DNA from: Bog-375 sp049587755
Lineage (GTDB): Bacteria > Acidobacteriota > Terriglobia > Bryobacterales > Bryobacteraceae
Direction of reading: 5' to 3'
Length of the DNA: 64,000 bases
Assembly (NCBI GenBank): GCA_049587755.1
Contig: JBAVEN010000085.1
Span: 6,356-70,355 of the forward strand
Numbering within the stretch: the first letter of the stretch is position 1; every line of letters begins with the position of its first letter. Position numbers and translations under genes: made by a program. Shown one piece after another: positions 36,820-46,239 of this stretch. Below the pieces are notes generated by a model. That model was not told the DNA's origin and ran no database searches. It saw nothing but the letters and a program-made list of their open reading frames with translations.

Positions 36820-37119
36820 CTAGTTCTGCGCCGCGAAGGGCAGCAGGGCGATGTTGCGCGCCTTCTTGATGGCGTCGGTGAGCCGCCGCTGGTGCGGCGC
36901 GCACACGCCCGAGATGCGGCGCGGGACGATCTTGCCGCGCTCCGCCACGAAAGCGTGCAGCGTCTTGACGTCCTTGTAATTGATGTCGTCCATCTTCTCG
37001 ACGCAGAAACGGCAGATCTTCTTGCGCCGGAAGTATTGTTTCTTCTGCGAAACGACGGCCTTGTCGCCGCCGGTGGGCCGCTGTCCGGCGCTGCCGGGTC
37101 TTCCTTTGAATTCCGCCAT
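36820..37119 (-). CDS. rpsR: 30S ribosomal protein bS18
   Basis: 99 residues. The conserved core is FRRKKICRFCVEKMDDINYK followed by TLHAFVAERGKIVPRRISGV and CAPHQRRLTDAIKKARNIAL. The cysteines in ICRFC and GVCAPHQ indicate the zinc-ribbon (C+) form of bS18. The N-terminus is extended by about 20 basic/Gly-rich residues. Its N-terminal alanine after Met removal is the classic RimI target. It lies three bases after rpsF. Confidence 0.97.
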   Translation of the reverse strand: MAEFKGRPGSAGQRPTGGDKAVVSQKKQYFRRKKICRFCVEKMDDINYKDVKTLHAFVAERGKIVPRRISGVCAPHQRRLTDAIKKARNIALLPFAAQN

Positions 37120-37122
37120 GGC

Positions 37123-37569
37123 TTAATTCTCCTTCGGCTGGCCGGGCATGGCCGGCGCTTCGCCCGGGTGGGCCGCGCTCTGGGGTGCACCGGGAGCAGC
37201 CGCGGATGGCGGCGGCGCGCTGGCCGCGCGCTTGGCAGCCCGCTTGTCCCGCTGCTTCTTCCGTTTATCCAGGCGTTTCCGTGTCTGGTCGACGCGCACC
37301 GTCAGGAACTTGATCACCAGGTCCGAGACGCGCAAGCGGCGCTCGAGTTCCTTCACGGCATCCGCCTCAGCGGTGAATTCGAGCAGCACGTACGCGCCCT
37401 CGCGGTACTTGTCCACCCGGTACGCCAGGCGGCGCTTGCCCCATTTTTCGACTTTGTCCACGGTGACGCCCGCGGCCGTCAACTGAGCTCGCAACTGTTC
37501 CACGAACTGGTCGACTTCCTCTTCCGGCGCATCCGGCTTAACGATGAAGAGCTCTTCGTAAATCCTCAT
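37123..37569 (-). CDS. rpsF: 30S ribosomal protein bS6 with C-terminal tail
   Basis: 148 residues. Residues 1-95 are a standard bS6 (MRIYEELFIVKPDAPEEEVD; WGKRRLAYRVDKYREGAYVL; VSDLVIKFLTVRVDQ). The remaining 50 form a tail rich in Lys/Arg then Ala/Pro, longer than in many bacteria and probably disordered. bS6 pairs with bS18 in the 30S platform. The start overlaps the pth stop by four bases (ATGA), indicating translational coupling. Confidence 0.97.
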   Translation of the reverse strand: MRIYEELFIVKPDAPEEEVDQFVEQLRAQLTAAGVTVDKVEKWGKRRLAYRVDKYREGAYVLLEFTAEADAVKELERRLRVSDLVIKFLTVRVDQTRKRLDKRKKQRDKRAAKRAASAPPPSAAAPGAPQSAAHPGEAPAMPGQPKEN

Positions 37570-38156
37570 GCTTCCTCTATGTTTGAGCCTGGGGCGCGAC
37601 GATTGAATTTCGTCATGGCCTTAACGACGCCCTCGGCGATTATCGAACGAACCGCATCGGCCGCGTAGCCGACGAAGTCGTCCAATTCCTTTTCCTGCGA
37701 GCGCCCGACCGGCGCCAGCACATAATCCGCGCCGCTCCGCAGCGGGCGGCCCGGATGAATACCCAATCGCACCCGCACCAGGTTGCTGGTTCCCAGGCTC
37801 GCGATCACCGAGATCATGCCTTTGTGACCGGCCGGCGTGCCTTTCGGCTTGATGCGCAGCGAAAGCCACGGCAGATCCAGTTCGTCGTAAACCACCACCA
37901 GGCGGTCCGGCGGAACGGAGTGCTTTTCCATCAGCGGCGCGAGCGAAGTGCCGCTGAGGTTCATATACGTTTGCGGTTTGGCCAGCATCACCTGATGCCC
38001 GTCGATTTCGCCCAACCCGACGAGCGCTCTGGAGTCCTTGCGAGTGACGCGGATGCCGTGCCGCTCGGCCAACCGGTCGATGGTGAGAAACCCGAGGTTA
38101 TGCGGCGTGCGCACGTACTCCTCGCCCGGATTCCCCAGACCGGCCACCAGGAACAT
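37566..38156 (-). CDS. pth: Peptidyl-tRNA hydrolase
   Basis: 196 residues, normal for bacterial Pth. Motifs: VAGLGNPGEEYVRTPHNLGF with the catalytic His, KPQTYMNLSGTSLAPLM with the substrate-binding Asn, VVYDELDLPWLSLRIKPKG with the catalytic Asp, and GTPAGHKGMISVIASLGTSN. It releases tRNA from prematurely dropped peptidyl-tRNA. It sits between rplY and rpsF, a common bacterial order, with seven bases after rplY. Confidence 0.96.
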   Translation of the reverse strand: MFLVAGLGNPGEEYVRTPHNLGFLTIDRLAERHGIRVTRKDSRALVGLGEIDGHQVMLAKPQTYMNLSGTSLAPLMEKHSVPPDRLVVVYDELDLPWLSLRIKPKGTPAGHKGMISVIASLGTSNLVRVRLGIHPGRPLRSGADYVLAPVGRSQEKELDDFVGYAADAVRSIIAEGVVKAMTKFNRRAPGSNIEEA

Positions 38157-38162
38157 GGAAGC

Positions 38163-38879
<717 letters not shown>

Positions 38880-39007
38880 GCAAACTCTCCTTTATGCCCG
38901 CAAGTCCGGTTCACCCCGTGAGGGGCTGACGTGGGTTGCGGCCCGGACCGGTTCCTGCCCGGCCCCTAAAACCAATCTCGCTGGAACCGGGGTCAGCCGG
39001 CCCAACT

Positions 39008-39952
39008 TCAAATAAACAGCACGCTCACCGAAGTCTCTTCGTGAATCGACCGGATGGCTTCCGCCAGCAAATGCCCGACCGACAACGCCTTGATCCGGCT
39101 CGACCGCTTCGCCTCGTCGCAAAGCGGAATCGAATTCGTAAAAACCACTTCCTGCAACGCGGAGGCCTCGATCCGCTCCACCGCCGGATCGGACAGCACC
39201 GCGTGGGTGGCGCAGGCCGAAACGCTGGCCGCGCCTTTTTCGAGCAACGCCTCGGCGCCGTTCACCAGCGTGCCGGCGGTATCGATGAGATCGTCCACCA
39301 GCAGGCAGTGGCGGCCTTCCACGTCGCCCACCACGTTCATCACTTCGGCGACGTTGGCCTCTTCGCGCCGCTTATCGATAATCGCCAGGGGCGAATTCAG
39401 CCGCTTGGCGAACGCCCGCGCCCGCTCCACGCCGCCGGCATCCGGCGAAACCACCGTCACATCCGGCAGGTTTTGCGCCCGGAAATACTCGATCATCACC
39501 GGCGAGGCGAACAGGTGATCCACCGGGATATCGAAGAAACCCTGAATCTGCGCGGCGTGCAAATCGAGCGTCAGCACGCGGTCCGCGCCGGCTGATTCGA
39601 GCAGGCCGGCCACCAGCTTGGCGGAAATCGGCACTCGCGGCTTGTCTTTCCGGTCCTGACGGGCGTACCCATAATAGGGTAACACTGCCGTGATGCGCTC
39701 CGCCGAGGCCAGTTTCAGCGCCTGCATCATCAGCAGCAGCTCCATCAGGTTGCGCTCCACCGGTTTGCACGTCGGCTGGATGACGAAGACGTCGGCGCCG
39801 CGCACGTTCTCCTGAATCTGGAGGTGGATCTCGCCATCGGCGAACTGCCTTACCGTGCATGCGCCCAGCGCGGTATCCAGGTGCTGGGCGATTTCCTGCG
39901 ACAGCGCCGGATTGGCGTTGCCGGTGAACAGTTGCAGCCGGTCGTGACTCAT
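39008..39952 (-). CDS. prs: Ribose-phosphate pyrophosphokinase
   Basis: 314 residues from ATG 39952 (MSHDRLQLFTGNANPALSQE), where the start overlaps the ispE stop as ATGA; the longer frame lacks Prs character. Motifs: FADGEIHLQIQENVRGADVF, PYYGYARQDRK, LDLHAAQIQGFFDIPVDHL, VVSPDAGGVERARAFAKRL and the PRPP loop LLVDDLIDTAGTLVNGAE. It makes PRPP from ribose-5-phosphate and ATP for nucleotides, histidine and tryptophan. The PRPP user apt lies two genes upstream in the same run. Confidence 0.97.
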   Translation of the reverse strand: MSHDRLQLFTGNANPALSQEIAQHLDTALGACTVRQFADGEIHLQIQENVRGADVFVIQPTCKPVERNLMELLLMMQALKLASAERITAVLPYYGYARQDRKDKPRVPISAKLVAGLLESAGADRVLTLDLHAAQIQGFFDIPVDHLFASPVMIEYFRAQNLPDVTVVSPDAGGVERARAFAKRLNSPLAIIDKRREEANVAEVMNVVGDVEGRHCLLVDDLIDTAGTLVNGAEALLEKGAASVSACATHAVLSDPAVERIEASALQEVVFTNSIPLCDEAKRSSRIKALSVGHLLAEAIRSIHEETSVSVLFI

Positions 39953-40887
39953 TGCTCTTTTCGGTTTCGGGGAGGCCATACTTTCGTGCCACTGTGCTCT
40001 TCCAGTGCCCGCCACCACATGGCGCGATAACGCGCGCGGCTCACCAGGGAAAAGCGAAACGCCTTTTCTTTTCGGAAGACCCTAAAAACTTCGGATGCCT
40101 GGGCGGAGTTGGGGAAGATTCCGAACACGGCCGAGCCGCTGCCGCTCATCAGCGCCATCGAAGCTCCGGCGCGTAGCAGCCGTCTCTTGATCGCGCCGAT
40201 GATGCCATGCTGCTCCACAGCCACCGTTTCAAAATCGTTGCAAGCGGCTCTGGAGACACCCCCGTCCCACACCCGCGACTGGAAAGTAACCATTTTATTT
40301 TGTTGAGATTCGCTTGTCAAACGCGAATTCAGCAGACGGTATGCTTCGGCGGTCGAAATATGAATTCCGGGGGAAACCAGCACGCCGGCGAGCTGGCGGC
40401 CATCGGGCAGCGGAAACAGTTCCGTGCCGCGGCCTATGCCCGCCGCGGCGCCGCCCAATAGAAAAAACGGTACGTCGCTGCCCAACTGCTCACCGAGCTG
40501 GCGCAAACGATCCATCGGCAGACTGCGCCCCGCGAGCACCGGCAGCGCCAGCAGCACCGCGGCTGCGTCCGACGAACCTCCGCCCAGGCCCGCGCCCATG
40601 GGAATTCGCTTCTTGAGCCGCATCTCCACGCGCCCGGTGAGGCGCATGGCATCCATCGCGGCGCGGGCCGCGCGCACGGCGATGTTATCCGCGAGGTGGA
40701 GGTCATCCACCAGCTCGATGTTGGTCCGGCGCGCGGGGATGAAGGCAATGTCGATCGAGTCGGCCAGGGAAATCGTGTGAAAGATCGTGCGCAGCTCGTG
40801 GTAGCCATCGGGCCGCTCGGCCAGCACGCGCAGCTCGAGGTTGATTTTGGCGAGCGCGCGCAGACGCGCCCGGCGGGTTAGGCTCAT
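39949..40887 (-). CDS. ispE: 4-diphosphocytidyl-2-C-methyl-D-erythritol kinase IspE
   Basis: 312 residues, GHMP kinase family. AKINLELRVLAERPDGYHEL at the N-terminus and the ATP loop PMGAGLGGGSSDAAAVL are diagnostic for IspE; GSGSAVFGIF is GHMP motif 3. It phosphorylates CDP-methylerythritol in the non-mevalonate isoprenoid pathway. The C-terminal 25 residues run into the prs start. Overlaps apt by four bases upstream and prs by four bases downstream; ispE next to prs is a common pairing. Confidence 0.96.
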   Translation of the reverse strand: MSLTRRARLRALAKINLELRVLAERPDGYHELRTIFHTISLADSIDIAFIPARRTNIELVDDLHLADNIAVRAARAAMDAMRLTGRVEMRLKKRIPMGAGLGGGSSDAAAVLLALPVLAGRSLPMDRLRQLGEQLGSDVPFFLLGGAAAGIGRGTELFPLPDGRQLAGVLVSPGIHISTAEAYRLLNSRLTSESQQNKMVTFQSRVWDGGVSRAACNDFETVAVEQHGIIGAIKRRLLRAGASMALMSGSGSAVFGIFPNSAQASEVFRVFRKEKAFRFSLVSRARYRAMWWRALEEHSGTKVWPPRNRKEQ

Positions 40888-41405
40888 CGGTCGTACTGGA
40901 GCAGCGAGAAGACCTCGCGGCCCGCCAGCCTGGCGCGCCCGTGGAGGAAGGTAAGCTCGACCACGAATCCCACGCCGGCCACTTGCCCGCCGGCCGATTC
41001 CACCATGCGGGCCGCGGCGGCGGCGGTGCCACCGGTGGCCAGCAGGTCGTCCACGATGAGCACGCGGGTGCCATTCGAAACCGCGTCCTGGTGCATCTCC
41101 AGGGTGTCCGTCCCGTACTCCAGGTCGTAGGTCACGCTCACCGTCTCGGCAGGCAATTTCTTGGGTTTGCGCACCGGCACGAAACCGGCGCCCAGCGCAT
41201 AAGCCAGCGCCGGAGCGAAAATGAAGCCGCGCGCTTCAATGCCCATTACCACATCCACCTTGGCATCGCGGTAATGGTCTTTCAAGCCGTCGATCACCCC
41301 GCGCAAACCTGCCGGATCTTTCAGCAGCGTGGTGATGTCGTAAAAAAGAATGCCGGGTTTGGGGAAGTCCGGCACCTCGCGGATCAGCTTTTTCAGATCT
41401 GCCAT
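40884..41405 (-). CDS. apt: Adenine phosphoribosyltransferase
   Basis: 173 residues. LIREVPDFPKPGILFYDITT is the Apt N-terminal signature, GIEARGFIFAPALAYALGAG the substrate region and VLIVDDLLATGGTAAAAARM the PRPP-binding loop. It salvages adenine to AMP using PRPP. Start shares one base with the acyP stop (TAATG), and its stop overlaps ispE by four bases, so translation is coupled. Confidence 0.96.
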   Translation of the reverse strand: MADLKKLIREVPDFPKPGILFYDITTLLKDPAGLRGVIDGLKDHYRDAKVDVVMGIEARGFIFAPALAYALGAGFVPVRKPKKLPAETVSVTYDLEYGTDTLEMHQDAVSNGTRVLIVDDLLATGGTAAAAARMVESAGGQVAGVGFVVELTFLHGRARLAGREVFSLLQYDR

Positions 41406-41686
41406 TAGGCCTCAATGCGGAACGAACCCAATTCTTGCACGGCGCATTCCTGTTCTTCAACCCCGCGGACGTCGGCCCAGCGCGGCCCGCGGTGCAGCAT
41501 GCCGGCCAGCTCGGCGAGCTTTGCCGCCGGGCCGGCTGCGTAGACTTCCACCCGCCCGTCATCCAGGTTGCGCGCATAACCGCTGAGGCCCAACCCGGCC
41601 GCGGCCATCTGCGCGAAGTAGCGGTAGCCCACCCCCTGCACGCGGCCGCGCACCAGCCAGCGGCGGGCGGTTATGCGCGCTGCCAT
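41405..41686 (-). CDS. acyP: Acylphosphatase
   Basis: 93 residues, normal size. RRWLVRGRVQGVGYRYFAQM has the phosphate-binding loop and catalytic Arg (VQGVGYR), and LGLSGYARNLDDGRVEVYAA has the catalytic Asn. It hydrolyses acyl phosphates such as acetyl phosphate or 1,3-bisphosphoglycerate. One base after tdh and overlapping apt by one base. Confidence 0.92.
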   Translation of the reverse strand: MAARITARRWLVRGRVQGVGYRYFAQMAAAGLGLSGYARNLDDGRVEVYAAGPAAKLAELAGMLHRGPRWADVRGVEEQECAVQELGSFRIEA

Positions 41687-41687
41687 C

Positions 41688-42719
41688 TCACTCCCAACTC
41701 AGAATCACTTTGCCCGAGTTGCCGGAGACCATGGCTTCGAAGCCACGCTCGAACTCAGTGTAGTGGTAGCGGTGCGTGATCACCGGCGTGATGTCGAGCC
41801 CGGATTCCAGCATCACCGTCATCTTGTACCACGTCTCGTACATTTCCCGCCCATAGACGCCCTTGACGGTGAGCATGCGGAAAATCACGGTACGCCAGTC
41901 GATGGCCATCTCGGCTGTCGGGATGCCCAGCATGGCGATCTTGGCGCCGTGGCTCATGTTTTCGAGCATGTCGCGGAACGCCGCTGCCGTTCCCGACATC
42001 TCCAGTCCCACGTCGAAACCTTCAGTCATGCCAAGCTGCTTTTGCACCTCGCTCAACTTGGTCCGGCTCGCATCCACCGCCAGCGTCACGCCAATCTTAC
42101 GCGCCAGCTCGAGCCGGTACGCATTGATATCGGTGATCACCGTATAGCGCGCGCCAGCGTGCCGCGCCACGGCGGCGGCCATGATGCCGATGGGACCGGC
42201 GCCGGTGATGAGCACGTCCTCGCCCAGCACCGGGAATGACAGCGCGGTGTGGACGGCGTTGCCAAAAGGATCGAAAATGGCCGCCACATCCAGCGGAACG
42301 CTCTCATGATGCCGCCAGATGTTGGCCATGGGCAGCGCGATGTATTCCGCGAACGCGCCCGGCCGGTTCACGCCCACGCCCAGCGTGTGGGCGCACAAGT
42401 GGCGCCTTCCGGCCAGGCAGTTGCGGCAGCGCCCGCAGACCACGTGCCCTTCGCCGCTGACGATATCGCCGGGGAAGAAATCGGCGACGTTCGATCCCAC
42501 CTCCACGATGCGGCCAACGAATTCGTGGCCAATCGCCATCGGCACTCGAATCGTGGCCTGCGCCCACTCGTCCCACTTATAAATGTGGACATCGGTGCCG
42601 CAGATGCCCGTTCGCAGCGCCTGAATCAACACATCGTTGATGCCGATCTTGGGAGTCTCGATCTCTTCCAGCCACAGGCCCGGCTCAGGACGGCTCTTCA
42701 CCAGCGCTTTCACAAACAC
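41688..42719 (-). CDS. tdh: L-threonine 3-dehydrogenase
   Basis: 343 residues, zinc-dependent medium-chain dehydrogenase. Catalytic-zinc motifs are TGICGTDVHIYKWDEW and GHEFVGRIVEVG; the structural zinc lobe is CGRCRNCLAGRRHLC; the NAD-binding loop is LITGAGPIGIMAAAVARHAG. GTDVHIYKWDEWAQ and IFDPFGNAVHTAL are Tdh-specific. It oxidises threonine to 2-amino-3-ketobutyrate. The partner glycine C-acetyltransferase (kbl), often adjacent, is not in this window. Confidence 0.95.
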   Translation of the reverse strand: MFVKALVKSRPEPGLWLEEIETPKIGINDVLIQALRTGICGTDVHIYKWDEWAQATIRVPMAIGHEFVGRIVEVGSNVADFFPGDIVSGEGHVVCGRCRNCLAGRRHLCAHTLGVGVNRPGAFAEYIALPMANIWRHHESVPLDVAAIFDPFGNAVHTALSFPVLGEDVLITGAGPIGIMAAAVARHAGARYTVITDINAYRLELARKIGVTLAVDASRTKLSEVQKQLGMTEGFDVGLEMSGTAAAFRDMLENMSHGAKIAMLGIPTAEMAIDWRTVIFRMLTVKGVYGREMYETWYKMTVMLESGLDITPVITHRYHYTEFERGFEAMVSGNSGKVILSWE

Positions 42720-42749
42720 TACGATAGCTTAACCAGGCTTGGCCGGCGC

Positions 42750-44438
42750 TCACATCACCATGAGCACCAGCCGCGAGGGATGCTGGCGGTCGTGGTAAAG
42801 GGTCTGGTTGGCCTTCAGCAAGCGGGTTTCGCTTGCGATGGGACCGCCGGTGTTGGGGTTGCGGCCGAAACGCGGGAAGTTGCTGCTCGAAATCTCGAGC
42901 CGGATGCGATGGCCCTTGAGAAATGCGTTGCTGGCGATGCCGGCATCGAGCGTGATCTGGTATACCTGGCCGGGCAGCGCGAGTTCGGGCCGCTCGAGCG
43001 AGTTGCGGTAGCGCAGCCGCAAAATGCCGTCGGTCAGGTTGCGCGCGTAACCATCGGGGAAAACGTCCACCAACTTGGCGGTGAAATCGGTGTCGCGCTG
43101 GCTGGTCGAAACCCAGAGCACCGCCTTCACCGGGCCTACCACTTCCAGGTCGCGCTCGAGGGGCCGCGTGGTGAAGACCAGCACGTCCCGGCGCTGTTCT
43201 ACCGGGCGCTGGTCCATCGGACCCCAGGGGAAAACGCGCGGGTTGCAGCACACTGCGCCGCCGCGCGTGGGCACAGGGTCGCGCGGATCGAACGTAAAGC
43301 GATCAGCCGCGCCGCGCCGCGACGGCGCATCCTCGAACGTGCCATCGCCCGCCGCCGTGTTGGCGCGGCCCTGGCTGGCGAGGTAGAAACTGCGGGTGCG
43401 CGCGTGCTCGGGCGGCCATTCGTGCGCATCCAGCCACTTGTCCGCGCCCATCACGAAGATACGCACCGGCGGGTCACCGGCAATGGCAGTGTCCTTGCCG
43501 TTCAGCCACTGGTCGAACCAATCGATCGTCAGTTTGCGCACAGGAACCGTGGACTCGAGGCCGAAATCCGCGCCGGCGAATTTGGCCGACATGTTATGCG
43601 GCCACGGACCAATCAGAACGTGATTCAGCCCGGACCTCTTGTGCAGCGCTGCAAAAGCATCCAGGTCGCTTTCCACGAAGTTGTCATATAGCCCGCCCAC
43701 CGCGAATACCGGCACGCGAATCTGGTCGATGTGCTCGCGCGTGCTCACAGAGCGCCAGAAGCTGTCGAAAGCCGGATGCGCCACCGCCTCCTGGTACATG
43801 CTGGAGACGCGGCCGGTGGCGGCGACGTCGGCGGTGCGCAGTGGCAGGTGCCATACGAACCGGTTGAAATCCGGGTGGTAGCCAGGCGTTTTGAGGTTTT
43901 CCGCCATCCACTCCAGGCGGTTTCCCAACTTCATAGCGCCGCCGGTGGAGTAGAAGCGGTCGCGGTAATCGTCGTCGCCCGCCACCACGGTGAAGATCGC
44001 CTTCAGATGCGGATTAGCGCGCAGCGCCACTTTCCATTGCACAATGCCCAGGTAGGAACCGCCCGTCATGCCGATCTTGCCGTCGCACCATGGCTGGCGC
44101 GCAATCCAGTTCAGCGTGTCGTCGCCATCGGCGGGTTCCTGCGTGAGCGGCGCAAACTCGCCTTCGGATTCGTAGCGCCCGCGCACGTCCTCCACCATCA
44201 CCGCGAAGCCGTGCTCCAGCAGCGCGCGCCAATTCGGCGCCAGCTCTTCGCCCTTGCCGTAAGGAGTGCGCACCAGGATGGCCGGCACGCGGGCGTGCTC
44301 CGAGGGCAAAAAAACGTTGGCGTAAAGGCGCACGCCGTCGCGCATGGGCACGGCTACATGCGCCAGCTTTACGGCCTGCTGCCGTGGCTGTCCGCCGAAA
44401 GCAGCGGCGCAGGCTGCGATGAGGCACAACACTCGCAC
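42750..44438 (-). CDS. CocE/NonD family hydrolase (X-Pro dipeptidyl-peptidase-like), secreted
   Basis: 562 residues from GTG 44438. Short signal peptide (MRVLCLIAACAAAFGG). Alpha/beta hydrolase part with catalytic Ser in MTGGSYLGIVQ, Asp in VGGLYDNFVESDLD and His in IGPWPHNMS; the C-terminal jelly-roll domain of the CocE/XPDP group begins around VRIFVMGADKWLDAHEWPPE. The family includes X-prolyl dipeptidyl peptidases and ester/amidases such as cocaine esterase; the true substrate is unknown. The start lies 70 bases inside the 3' end of the preceding glycosyltransferase frame. Confidence 0.9.
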   Translation of the reverse strand: MRVLCLIAACAAAFGGQPRQQAVKLAHVAVPMRDGVRLYANVFLPSEHARVPAILVRTPYGKGEELAPNWRALLEHGFAVMVEDVRGRYESEGEFAPLTQEPADGDDTLNWIARQPWCDGKIGMTGGSYLGIVQWKVALRANPHLKAIFTVVAGDDDYRDRFYSTGGAMKLGNRLEWMAENLKTPGYHPDFNRFVWHLPLRTADVAATGRVSSMYQEAVAHPAFDSFWRSVSTREHIDQIRVPVFAVGGLYDNFVESDLDAFAALHKRSGLNHVLIGPWPHNMSAKFAGADFGLESTVPVRKLTIDWFDQWLNGKDTAIAGDPPVRIFVMGADKWLDAHEWPPEHARTRSFYLASQGRANTAAGDGTFEDAPSRRGAADRFTFDPRDPVPTRGGAVCCNPRVFPWGPMDQRPVEQRRDVLVFTTRPLERDLEVVGPVKAVLWVSTSQRDTDFTAKLVDVFPDGYARNLTDGILRLRYRNSLERPELALPGQVYQITLDAGIASNAFLKGHRIRLEISSSNFPRFGRNPNTGGPIASETRLLKANQTLYHDRQHPSRLVLMVM

Positions 44439-45520
44439 AACAAGTCCCAGTACAGACTTCCGACTAACTCCACCCGATGGCGCGTCTGAATGTGCCCGGC
44501 CCCCCGCTGGCCGATGGCACGCGCCACCTCAGAGATCGATGTTAGCAAAATGATGTGCGCGCACAGCGATTGGCGCTCACCCACGCCGGGCGCCACCCGG
44601 ACCACGGCGCCTTCCGGAAAGCGCGAGCACTCGGGTGAATCCGTCACCAGCACCGGTTTGCCGATGCCCATCATCCGGATGGTGATGCCCGAAGTCTCGC
44701 CCGCCGCCGGATAGCGCAGATTGATGCACGCATCCACAGCGCTGGCCGCTAGCCAGAAATCCGCGCCCGGTAGGTAAGGGAGGCGGCGGACGCCGGGCGC
44801 CGCGAGCAGCGGAGCGGCGGCGCGTTGCAGGTCGGTCGACACAAAATCGCCGGCTACTAGCAACATGGCATGCGGAACCTCGCGCGCCACCGCGGCGAAC
44901 GCGTCGAGCACTTGCAGCAGCCGCTTGGTTTCCCGCAGATAGCCGAAGACGCCGAACAGAAACGCGTCCGGCGGTATGCCAAGCCGCTCGCGGAAGCGCA
45001 GCACCTGAGACGCCGAGGGCAGCTCCGGCGGCACAAACAGGTGCGGGATTTCGACAATCCGCGCCCCGGGGGCGTGCCGCCGCACCACCTCCTCCGCCGC
45101 CGGATTGTGCACCACCACCGCCAGCGCCCGCTCCGCCACACGCCGCAGCATGGGGAAATCGAAATAGCGCAGGTCGGCGCCGGACGCCGTGCGGCCCCGC
45201 CACAATTCGCGACCCAGCTCGCGGTTCCATTCGCTGTAGTTGTACACGAACTCTTCGGTATACGCCGCTTCGTCAAGCTGGCCAAGGTAGAAATGATTCA
45301 GCGCCGCGTCATGCAGCACCACCACGCCGGGGCGCTCGATCGCCCGCCGGTAAATAGCCGCGTGCAGCTTGTTATTGCCCAAGTGATAAAGCGCCACATC
45401 GCAGCGCCCGGGCGCGATCTCCACCCGCCCGCGGTTCCGCAGATCGGCCAGCAAAGCCGCGGCGTAATCCGCTACGCCGGTGCGCGCCGGAGGCAGCGGC
45501 GCATGGAAGCCAACGGTCAC
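44369..45520 (-). CDS. GT4-type glycosyltransferase
   Basis: 383 residues from GTG 45520, which overlaps the yggS stop as GTGA; the longer frame covers yggS and is not used. GT-B fold: an N-terminal domain (VTVGFHAPLPPARTGVADYA) and the GT4 C-terminal domain (FLFGVFGYLRETKRLLQVLD; RYPAAGETSGITIRMMGIGK; PVLVTDSPECSRFPEGAVVR). The tail overlaps the CocE-type gene by 70 bases and ends in an unusual Cys/Ser-rich run, hinting that the original stop was lost. Sugar donor and acceptor unknown. Confidence 0.85.
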   Translation of the reverse strand: MTVGFHAPLPPARTGVADYAAALLADLRNRGRVEIAPGRCDVALYHLGNNKLHAAIYRRAIERPGVVVLHDAALNHFYLGQLDEAAYTEEFVYNYSEWNRELGRELWRGRTASGADLRYFDFPMLRRVAERALAVVVHNPAAEEVVRRHAPGARIVEIPHLFVPPELPSASQVLRFRERLGIPPDAFLFGVFGYLRETKRLLQVLDAFAAVAREVPHAMLLVAGDFVSTDLQRAAAPLLAAPGVRRLPYLPGADFWLAASAVDACINLRYPAAGETSGITIRMMGIGKPVLVTDSPECSRFPEGAVVRVAPGVGERQSLCAHIILLTSISEVARAIGQRGAGHIQTRHRVELVGSLYWDLLCECCASSQPAPLLSADSHGSRP

Positions 45521-46209
45521 GCTTTTCGCCGCGCGCCGAAGAGCGCCGTGCCCACCCGTACGCAGGTGGCGCCTTCCTCGATAGCGGCCTCCAGGTCGTG
45601 CGACATTCCCATCGAAAGCCCGCTCAGCCCGTGCCGCTCCGCCAGCTCGCGCAAGCGGCGAAAATGCGGGCGCGCGGCCTCCGGATCCTCCGACCATGGA
45701 GGCATGGTCATCAGGCCGGTAAGCGCTAGGTGCGGGCACTCGCGAACGGCGGCGATCAGCTCTGGCAACGCCGCGGGATCGGCCCCACTCTTGGCCGCTT
45801 CGGCGGAAAGTTTCACTTCGAGCATCACTTCCAGTTCGCGGCCGGCCGATTCGAGGCGCCGCGCCAGCTTCGGCGAATCCACCGTCTGGATGGCATCGAA
45901 CAGCTCCGCCGCGAGGCTGGACTTGTTGGATTGCAGATGGCCGATGAGGTGGAACCGCGCACCCGCAAGGTCGTGCAACTCCGGCGCTTTGGCGGCGAGT
46001 TCCTGCACGTAGTTCTCGCCGAACTCGCGCAGGCCTAATGCGTATGCTTGGCGAATCACCGCCGCCGGAAAAACCTTGGTGACGGCCAGCAGCGTTATGC
46101 CAGCCGGATCGCGGTCCGCCCGCTCCGCCGCGCCCTGCATGCGCGCGCGGACCGCTGCCAGCTTCTCCGCCAGAGTAACCGCTGCCGGTTGCACGTCCCA
46201 GTATGCCAC
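45517..46209 (-). CDS. yggS: YggS-type PLP-binding protein (pyridoxal phosphate homeostasis)
   Basis: 230 residues. Single-domain PLP barrel without the catalytic second domain of alanine racemase. LLAVTKVFPAAVIRQAYALG carries the PLP-binding Lys, FGENYVQELAAKAPELHD and FHLIGHLQSNKSSL are the YggS signatures, and LSMGMSHDLEAAIEEGATCV binds the PLP phosphate. It controls free PLP levels rather than catalysing a reaction. Starts 30 bases from the divergent FAD-oxidase gene; first gene of the long minus-strand run. Confidence 0.94.
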   Translation of the reverse strand: MAYWDVQPAAVTLAEKLAAVRARMQGAAERADRDPAGITLLAVTKVFPAAVIRQAYALGLREFGENYVQELAAKAPELHDLAGARFHLIGHLQSNKSSLAAELFDAIQTVDSPKLARRLESAGRELEVMLEVKLSAEAAKSGADPAALPELIAAVRECPHLALTGLMTMPPWSEDPEAARPHFRRLRELAERHGLSGLSMGMSHDLEAAIEEGATCVRVGTALFGARRKA

Positions 46210-46239
46210 GTGGCGCGCCTTGTTCTACACTAAAGTTCG

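Noticed and set aside
40300..40461. Several long plus-strand frames antisense to ispE, apt, prs and other minus-strand genes.
   Set aside because: They are shadows of high-GC coding sequence: no motifs, no ribosome-binding sites, and the genes opposite are certain.
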